Positions 1 through 5,700 of a DNA stretch of 5,894 bases are shown here, one piece after another. Both the position numbers and the translations under genes were made by a program. Below the pieces are notes generated by a model. The model was not told the DNA's origin and made no database searches. It worked only from the letters and a program-made list of their open reading frames with translations. The DNA is from Bacteroidaceae bacterium. Its GTDB lineage: Bacteria; Bacteroidota; Bacteroidia; Bacteroidales; Bacteroidaceae. The first letter of the stretch is position 1. Every line of letters begins with the position of its first letter. The DNA lies in NCBI GenBank assembly GCA_900770705.1, contig CAAGLF010000084.1, positions 1 to 5,894 of the forward strand. Reading direction: 5' to 3'.

Positions 1-372
1 ATTGACGCCTGCCATCTCATCTACCATCACTTCAAGAGCAGTGCCACACAGGAGCTGCGCCTTGAGGGCTATCTGCCCCTTGTGGTGGACCAAGCCGCTG
101 CGGACGGCACAGTGGGGCAGCTCGACTACATTGTCGAACCCTCGCCGGCCGACGTCGTCCGCCGCCTACTTCCGGGTGTCATCCGATTGCAACTCTTCAC
201 GGCCGTGCTCGACAGCCTTGCCAGTGAACACGCAGCCCGCGTCATCGCTATGCAAGTAGCTACCGATAACGCCGACGAGTTGCTGCACGAACTCTCGTTG
301 CAGTACAACAAAACTCGTCAGGCAGCCATCACGGCCGAATTGCTAGACATCGTAGGCGGCAGCCTCACATAG
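1..372 (+). CDS. atpG: ATP synthase F1 gamma subunit, C-terminal part (5' end outside window)
   Basis: This is the last 123 residues of the gamma subunit, the central rotor shaft of the F1 sector that couples proton flow through Fo to ATP synthesis on the cytoplasmic face of the membrane. The reading frame is open from base 1 and ends with TAG at 370-372. The end of the protein is diagnostic: SEHAARVIAMQVATDNA followed by YNKTRQAAITAELLDIVGG matches the conserved C-terminal helix that sits inside the alpha3beta3 ring. The preceding YIVEPSPADVVRRLLP is the usual segment before that helix. Family members are about 290-320 residues, so roughly the last 40% is present. In Bacteroidales atpG is commonly the last gene of the atp operon. 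The terminator just downstream and the switch to phage genes fit that. No defect is visible in the part seen. Confidence 0.95.
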   Translation: MDACHLIYHHFKSSATQELRLEGYLPLVVDQAAADGTVGQLDYIVEPSPADVVRRLLPGVIRLQLFTAVLDSLASEHAARVIAMQVATDNADELLHELSLQYNKTRQAAITAELLDIVGGSLT

Positions 373-385
373 AGACATTACTCCC

Positions 386-404
386 TCTCTTTCACACAAA
401 GAGA
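386..404 (+). other. small hairpin downstream of atpG
   Basis: TCTCTTT (386-392) and AAAGAGA (398-404) form a 7-bp stem with a CACAC loop, 14 bases after the atpG stop. It has no T-run and is AT-rich. It could be a 3' mRNA stabiliser or an accessory to the stronger terminator that follows. The role is inferred only from position. Confidence 0.35.
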
Positions 405-413
405 CACATAAGC

Positions 414-479
414 AAGGAACATCCCCTTCCCTATTCCCGTCAAAGGAACAGAGAAGGGGATGTCCTTTATATATATATT
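414..479 (+). terminator. probable Rho-independent terminator of the atp operon
   Basis: The left arm AAGGAACATCCCCTTC (414-429) pairs with GAAGGGGATGTCCTT (453-467). The stem is 15 bp with one bulged A and a loop of 23 nt. It is followed by a T/A-rich run (466-479) rather than a clean T-run. Its position after the last atp gene suggests a terminator. The phage-derived reading frame begins almost immediately after it, so it also marks the last clearly host-derived sequence on this side. Confidence 0.7.
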
Positions 480-521
480 GTACAAAAGCGCGGCGACATA
501 GAGCCGGCCCTCTGGCGCGAG

Positions 522-1769
522 GTGCTGCGCCTGATGAACGAGGCGACGGTGGAAGGGCTGAGCCGTTCCGACGTTCCACCCACGCACGAGGAGGAGTTCT
601 ACCGGGAACTCCGCCACTCCAACGCGGTGTTCGCCGCCTTCAAGGTCCACTCGATGGGCGAGAAGATGGCTGCCAAGCTCACTACGCCCGACGGAAAGCT
701 GAAGACTTTCCGCCAGTGGGAGGAGGACGTGAGGGGAATTTCCTCGCATTACGTGGGCAGTTGGCTACGCACGGAATACGACACGGCCGTGCTGCGTGCC
801 CACGCGGCGGCCGACTGGCGGCGTTTCGAGCGGGACAAGGACATTATGCCCAACCTACGCTGGATGCCCACCACATCGCCCGAACCCGAAAGCACGCACC
901 GACTGTATTGGCAGAAGAAACTGACGCTGCCCGTTTACCACCCGTTTTGGGAGAAGCACCACCCGGGCGACCGCTGGAACTGCAAGTGTATGCTTGCGCA
1001 GACAGACGAACCTGCCAACCCCGAAGTGCTGGAAGGCGTGGAGGACATAAAGCCGCAAAGAGGCCTGGAGAACAATACAGGAAAAGACGGGCATACCTTC
1101 AACGACACCCACCCGTATTTCCCCGAGAAGTGTAGCCGGTGCTTCGCCTACAGGAAAAGCGGTTTCAAAAACCGCTTGAAATATCTGTTCGCAAACAGAA
1201 CCAAAGACTGCTACAACTGCTCGTATATCAATAATGCGATGAAAGAAGCATCTGATAAAATCAAAAAAGCCAAGAATATATTGCCTCCAAGCATTGATAC
1301 TTATATTCCATCACACAACGGCAGGGTTCTTACAAGTCCATACTATGGAAGTAATGAGGTTGAAGAAAATAAGCGTCTAGGAGCCTTTGTCGCAAAAAAA
1401 ATTGGAAAGAAAGTATATTTGTTACCAAGACTTGACCCAAAAAACAAAGATTTCGCACATTTGCGTGATACGTTATTACCTAGAGGAGTAATGCCCAACA
1501 AAAATCCAGACTACTACATTGGTGGTATGTTTTTCGATGGAAAAAGTATGATGAGACTACAGCGCAGTGGAAATAAGAAGAAATACCATAATGCTATTCT
1601 CAATCACATAAAGACAGCCAAAAAACAAGCCGACAATGTTATTCTTGAAATTCCAACTTTCGTTTCTCGCAAAGTTATAGGAACAACCATCAATGGGTAT
1701 CTGAAACAGTCCTCAAAATCTAGATTAATAATAATCAAACACGGAAATAAATGCTATGTGTATAAATAA
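522..1769 (+). CDS. Mu gpF/SPP1 gp7-like phage minor head protein with C-terminal CdiA-type nuclease toxin-like domain; 5' end truncated
   Basis: The N-terminal half (residues about 1-200) is a Mu F/SPP1 gp7-type head morphogenesis protein, a minor capsid component near the portal. Visible landmarks are WLRTEYDTAV (81-90), HPFW (140-143), the hallmark GDRWNCKC (C154, C156) and a later HPYFP. A linker with C204xxC207 and C230xxC233 follows. Residues about 235-415 form a separate domain with NPDYYIGGMFFDGK. P329-D330, D339 and K341 make a PD-(D/E)XK signature, followed by a helix with KKQ369AD and alternating strands. This resembles the C-terminal tRNase domain of CdiA toxins; that name is from pattern memory and not searched. 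The first half is GC-rich (37 of 60 bases at 961-1020), the tail AT-rich (19 of 60 at 1681-1740), indicating a swapped tail. GTG 522 and ATG 534 are the only plausible starts. Phage-like sequence (GDIEPALWREV) begins earlier, near 492, so the native start is missing and the gene may be unexpressed. Confidence 0.75.
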   Translation: MLRLMNEATVEGLSRSDVPPTHEEEFYRELRHSNAVFAAFKVHSMGEKMAAKLTTPDGKLKTFRQWEEDVRGISSHYVGSWLRTEYDTAVLRAHAAADWRRFERDKDIMPNLRWMPTTSPEPESTHRLYWQKKLTLPVYHPFWEKHHPGDRWNCKCMLAQTDEPANPEVLEGVEDIKPQRGLENNTGKDGHTFNDTHPYFPEKCSRCFAYRKSGFKNRLKYLFANRTKDCYNCSYINNAMKEASDKIKKAKNILPPSIDTYIPSHNGRVLTSPYYGSNEVEENKRLGAFVAKKIGKKVYLLPRLDPKNKDFAHLRDTLLPRGVMPNKNPDYYIGGMFFDGKSMMRLQRSGNKKKYHNAILNHIKTAKKQADNVILEIPTFVSRKVIGTTINGYLKQSSKSRLIIIKHGNKCYVYK

Positions 1770-1792
1770 AAAAACGAGACCGAAGTCCCGTT
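1766..1792 (-). terminator. intrinsic terminator of the minus-strand small RNA
   Basis: Read on the minus strand, AACGGGAC-UUCG-GUCUCGUU folds into an 8-bp stem with one G-U pair (plus-strand 1773-1780 and 1785-1792). The cap is the very stable C(UUCG)G tetraloop. A run of seven U follows (1774 down to 1768). On the plus strand the loop would read CGAA with no T-run after it, so the terminator works for minus-strand transcription. Confidence 0.8.
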
Positions 1793-1852
1793 AAAACACG
1801 GAATCGAAATCCCGAGTGGAGGTTCGAGCCAAACACAAGGGATGACTCATAC
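1773..1852 (-). ncRNA. candidate small RNA with tandem UUCG hairpins
   Basis: A complete minus-strand transcription unit lies between the two phage genes. The promoter is at 1857-1889, the start is expected near 1850-1853, and the end is in the terminator tail near 1768. The RNA is about 80-85 nt and has three foldable parts. The first is GAGUC (1848-1844) with GGCUC (1830-1826), 5 bp. The second is CGGGAU-UUCG-AUUCCG (1814-1799), 6 bp. The third is the terminator stem CGGGAC-UUCG-GUCUCG. The last two are near copies of each other, suggesting an internal duplication. Transcription runs towards the 3' end of the toxin-like gene and away from the gpG-like gene, so the RNA is antisense to the leader between them. 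I do not recognise its family and its function is unknown. A 19-codon frame (ATG at 1850, TAA at 1791) lies inside it, but the structure suggests an RNA product. Confidence 0.65.
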
Positions 1853-1856
1853 CACT

Positions 1857-1889
1857 GCAAAAGTACAGGTATAATACTTACCCTCCAAA
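1857..1889 (-). promoter_or_regulatory. Bacteroidetes-type promoter (TTTG / TAnnTTTG) for the small RNA
   Basis: On the minus strand, TTTG (1889-1886) is followed after 20 nt by TACTTTTGC (1865-1857). This matches the known Bacteroides primary sigma consensus, TTTG at about -33 and TAnnTTTG at about -7, exactly. The expected transcription start is near 1850-1853. No equally good promoter is visible on the plus strand in this gap. Confidence 0.75.
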
Positions 1890-1933
1890 TAAAATCAGGA
1901 GAAATTTTAGTTTCCACTCAAAAAAATGAATTT

Positions 1934-2560
1934 ATGAGCGATTCAAGGGATTTTCAGCGCAAAGTGGAGCGACTCAGAAAGGAGATAGAGCGCGAGGTGT
2001 ACGACCGCCTGCCAAGAAAGGTCGGGGTGGTGGCCGTAAACCACTTCAAACAGAATTTCCGGGACGGAGGCTTCGTGGACGGAGGGTTGAGGCCGTGGAA
2101 ACGGACGCGCCGGCAGGACGGCGGTGGGTCCGACGCCAGATACGGGCCGCTCACCTCGCGGCGCGACCACCTCATGCGCTCCATTCAGGCAGAACCGGGA
2201 CGCGGAGAAGTCACGATAACGAACCCCGTGGAGTATGCTGCGATACACAATGAGGGCGGTACTGTGGAGACCAGCCCGACGGTGACGCCCAGGATGCGCA
2301 GGATGGCGTGGAGGAAATGCTATGCGCTGGCCGGCGTGAAGGGAAAGGGGAGTTTGCCGAAGGAGCTGCCCGAGGAGGCGGCAAAATGGCGGGCGCTGGC
2401 GCTCACCAGGAAGGAGAAGCTGCACATAAGGGCCAATATCCCGAAACGTCAGTTCATTGGCGATAGCAGGGAACTCAGAGAGAAGATTAACAGGATGATC
2501 AACGGACGATACGCACACTGTGGCGTTACCGAGGCAACCACAGAAACTGTGGTCACATAG
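1934..2560 (+). CDS. Mu gpG-like phage virion morphogenesis protein
   Basis: This 208-residue protein belongs to the phage virion morphogenesis family of Mu gpG, which acts in head completion and head-tail joining. Landmarks are a charged N-terminal helix (residues 6-25), NHFKQNFRDGGFVDGG and PWKRTRR (36-60), the central YAAIHNEGG (101-109), and PKRQFIG (170-176), the usual (P)xRxFLG block near the C-terminus. Gene order F then G is as in Mu-like phages. ATG 1934 is the first in-frame start. The leader is A-rich without a Shine-Dalgarno sequence, as is normal in Bacteroidetes; an AGGAG at 1897 is too far away. The last 18 or so residues (191-208), low in complexity and rich in T and V, do not look like a family C-terminus and may come from a deletion junction. 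With no other structural genes nearby, it is probably a relic, though the frame is intact. Confidence 0.75.
   Translation: MSDSRDFQRKVERLRKEIEREVYDRLPRKVGVVAVNHFKQNFRDGGFVDGGLRPWKRTRRQDGGGSDARYGPLTSRRDHLMRSIQAEPGRGEVTITNPVEYAAIHNEGGTVETSPTVTPRMRRMAWRKCYALAGVKGKGSLPKELPEEAAKWRALALTRKEKLHIRANIPKRQFIGDSRELREKINRMINGRYAHCGVTEATTETVVT
2518..2553. repeat. alternating short inverted repeats at the phage-remnant right end
   Basis: CTGTGG (2518-2523), CCACAG (2538-2543) and CTGTGG (2547-2552) alternate, so the middle arm can pair with either neighbour. The tighter hairpin is ACCACAG-AAA-CTGTGGT (2537-2553), a 7-bp stem with a 3-nt loop. It lies in the atypical last codons of the gpG-like gene. A T-run occurs only about 22 bases later (2576-2580), so it is not a standard terminator. 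Confidence 0.5.
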
Positions 2561-2580
2561 CTGCTGACGGCATTGTTTTT

Positions 2581-2702
2581 CTAAGTACGGCTTAGGAAAT
2601 CCTAAGTACGGCTTAGAAGGGATGTAAGTACGGCTTAGAAAATCGTAAGCCCTACTTAGAGACCACGTAAGCCGTACTTGCGTTTTTCCAGGCCGTACCC
2701 GC
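2581..2702. repeat. phased array of near-palindromic 15-mers (CTAAGTACGGCTTAG)
   Basis: Copies start at 2581 and 2602 (both exact), 2624 (14 of 15), 2645 (inverted, 13 of 15) and 2667 (inverted, 12 of 15). A decayed inverted copy starts at 2688 (9 of 15, core GCCGTAC kept). Spacings are 21, 22, 21, 22 and 21 bp, close to two helical turns each. Each unit has CTAAG/CTTAG arms around an asymmetric core, so orientation can be read, and it switches after the third copy. Copies 3 and 4 can fold as a 13-bp hairpin with one mismatch and an 8-nt loop; copies 2 and 5 can extend the fold outside it. A TTTTT run at 2683-2687 follows on the plus strand. The array separates two convergent genes. It could be a bidirectional terminator, a protein-binding array or a dispersed chromosomal repeat. 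Confidence 0.85.
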
Positions 2703-2717
2703 CTTGCCGGCAGGCCC

Positions 2718-5700
2718 TTATGGCTGGTCTGTCAAGCCGAGGCTGCAGGCCGTGGCGCAGCTGCAGGCGTCGAGCAGGCGGGCATAGAGCGGGCTGCGGC
2801 GGAGCAGGGCGGCGTTGCCGACTACGAAGATCTGCTTGCGGGCGCGGGTAAGGGCCACGTTGAGTTTGCGGTCTACGCATACGCCCCCCACTTGCTCAGG
2901 CGTAGAGAGGAGCTGCATCTGGCAGGGGCGGCTGACGGTGGTGCAGAAGAGGATGTAGTCGCGCTGACTGCCTTGATAGCATTCCACGGTGTCGATGGCC
3001 AGTTCTTCGGTCTCGCTGACACCAAGGCTTCGCAGGGCATTCCGCACGGCACTGATCTGTGCCCGGAAGGGGACTATCACGCCCAACTGCCGGGAGGGAC
3101 TGAAGTCGCAGCCACTCCGGCGGCAGAGCGTCTGCAACGCGGCGGCCACGGCGGCCACCACGCGGGCTTCGGCGCGGTTGACCTTGCGGGAGATGGAGTT
3201 CCCGGGGCTGGGCACGTCGATGAAGCCCATCCGCGTCGAGGAGACGAAGCGTTCCAGGGGTGTCCGGGCGCCGGTGTAAGAGAGGTTGCCCTCCTGGTGG
3301 GACAAGGGAACGGGGCGGAGATGCCCTTCGTAGAAAGCGTGGCTCACGTGGCGGCAGATGTCGGCGTGCATACGGCCCTGCTGCTCCAGATGACCGACAA
3401 ACTGGGTGCGGCCGGCCTGCTGTTCCTGCCGATAGAGGCGTTCGAAGAGCGACTGCCGCAGGTCATGCACGCCGATGGTCTGCAGCAAGGGGCTGTCTGT
3501 CCGTGAGAGCTGACGCCGCTGCCCCACCACGGCGGGAAGCTGCTTGTGGTCGCCTATCAGAACGAACTGGGCTATGCAGGGGCTGCCGTCGCGGGAAGCG
3601 GAAAGCAGGTAGAGCAGTTGGGGCTCGAGCACCTGCGAGGCTTCGTCGAGAATGGCGCGGCGAAAAGGCTTCAGCGTGAGCCATTCGGGATGGGAAGTGA
3701 GCGCGGCTACGGTGCCGAGCACGATGCGCCGGTCTTCGAGCAGGCGGCTGGCAGCGGCGCGATCGGCCACTTCGGCCGCAAGCGTCTGCAGCAGGCTGCC
3801 TCGGAAGCGTGAATGGCAGTTTTCCGGGCGGCCTACGCGCACCAACCGCTCGGTGGCCGCCGGGCCGATGTCGTAGAGCATTTCGCAGATTTCGTCGACA
3901 GCGCGGTTGGTGTATGCCATCAGCAGCAGATTTTCATCGGGATGGGCTGCGAGGAATTCCTCGACCATTGCCCGCAGAGCCCGCGAGGTCTTGCCGGTGC
4001 CGGGCGGCCCTACGAGCAGGTAGTAGTCGGCTGCTCGCTCCACGGCGGCCACCACGCGGTCCAGCACCTCACCGTAATCGCCGTGCAGGGGTGCTTTGGG
4101 CAGCACTTCGGGCGGACGCTGCCCGAGCAGCAGGGCCTTGCGGTGCTCCGGTGACTCGAGCAGGGCATACACGCCCCGGCAGGCGACCGCGAAGGTGAGG
4201 TCGGTCTGATATTTCTCTACGACGAAACCGGACATACCGGGGAGGAAGAAGTGCCTGTTGCGCTGGCGGTATGTCAGCCTCAGCTCCAAGGTATCCCTGT
4301 CAAGCCGGGAAATGCTGGCGGGCACGAGCTGGGCGCTCGCGGCATTGTCCGAGGGATGGCGCTGACGATAGAACTGCACCATCTCGCCCTCGGTGAAATC
4401 GGGCATGAAGTCTTCGCCATAGTCGGGCAGGCTGAATTCTATCGTCTCAACGCCGTCGTTGCCGCTCAGGCGGCGTATGGTCAGCCCGGGCAGCATCTGG
4501 CCTTCCGCCAGACGCTCTGAAGCAGGCGTGCGCCACAGGCGGGCATAGCCGCGGGTGCTATCGGGGCGACTGTCGCCGGTCTTGGCAAGATACTCTTCGA
4601 TGGCGGCAAACTTGAGAACGGCGGAAGCATAGGCGGCCTCGAGGTCTGTCATCGACTGGAGGCGGCTGCACATCTGCTCGAGCCGTGGACGCAACCAGAT
4701 GTTGAAGAAGCGGCCGTTGAGCCGGTTCTCGTTGAGCACATCCACATCAAAGGCAGGCAGCAGCAGGCGAAAATCTCCCTGGCGGAGCCGGCGCAGCATA
4801 GCCACTATGCCATTGCGCAGACAGAGAGCCTCGCGGACCACCCTGCGGGGCACGCGCTCGTCGAAAAGGGCGGGATAGCGGGAATAGAAGAGGTAGGTAC
4901 GCACCTGCTCGCGCGGCAAGGAAAAGTTGTAGTGGAGCACTTCGGCATAGAGGGCCACCTGCGCGAGATGCGCGGCGCGGGAGGACAGCCTGCGGCCGAA
5001 GTCCTCGGCACGGCCGCTCTTCAACTCCAACACGCGGCGATGGTCGGAGGACATCACGTCGAACCTTCCCCGCAGCCCAAGGGCAGGACAGACAAAGGCG
5101 GGCTCCAGCAGAATGTCCTCGGGCGCCATATCCACCTCTGCCTGCCCGAAAGCCGAGCGCACCTCATTATATATATGGTGGAAGTGGCTGCGCGTCTGCC
5201 GGAAGTAGTCGTCGGGCAGCATTTCGGGGCAGGCGGCATAGACGGCTATGCTGTCGTGGAAATGTTGCTGCATACTCTTGCGGTAGAGTTCGGCCTCCGT
5301 TGCATTTTCGGGTGCATTCACACAGTCGTCCATCATCTGATTGGCCGCGTTTCCCAGCAGTATCTGCCACGAGAGGGGCGGCGGTTCGAAGCAGCGCAGC
5401 AGATAGTTTTCCGGCCGACTGCCATAGGGCTGCATACAGGCGGAGAGCGTACTTATATCGAGCAGATAGTCGGGTTCGAGCACCACGCAGAAGCAATGCC
5501 AACGGCCTTCTGGGAGCCGTTGCAGGCGGAGCAGGCTCACGGTGTCGCCCTTTTGCAGCAGTTTCAGTATGTCTGGTTCCGCTTCCACCACGAGGGGCGA
5601 GCTGCTTGTGTCGGGAAGAGCCAGGAAAACCCCTTCTCCCACTTCGAGCACCACGGCCGTCACGGCTTCCGGCAGCTCCGCGCTCGCTTCCGGCCCTCTG

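Noticed and set aside
1820..1830. GGTTCGAGCC resembling a tRNA T-loop
   Set aside because: There is no matching 5-bp T-stem, acceptor stem or anticodon arm around it on either strand.
1868..1876. TATAAT-like sequence as a plus-strand promoter for the gpG-like gene
   Set aside because: The E. coli-type -10 box is not the Bacteroidetes consensus, there is no suitable upstream element, and it lies inside the spacer of the better minus-strand promoter.
1735..1917. 60-codon minus-strand frame overlapping the toxin 3' end, a possible immunity gene
   Set aside because: Its ATG lies upstream of the small-RNA promoter. It has no recognisable features, runs through two hairpins and a terminator, and ends inside the toxin-like gene.
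480..2560. Complete Mu-like prophage
   Set aside because: Only F- and G-type genes are present. There is no transposase, portal, capsid or tail gene, and no recognisable phage ends or target duplication.
2581..2702. CRISPR array
   Set aside because: Repeats are 15 bp with 6-7 bp gaps and change orientation. There is no room for spacers and no cas genes are present.
2892..4520. Several long plus-strand frames opposite the helicase
   Set aside because: They are shadows of a high-GC coding strand. The minus-strand frame carries all helicase motifs in order, and the plus-strand translations show no domain.
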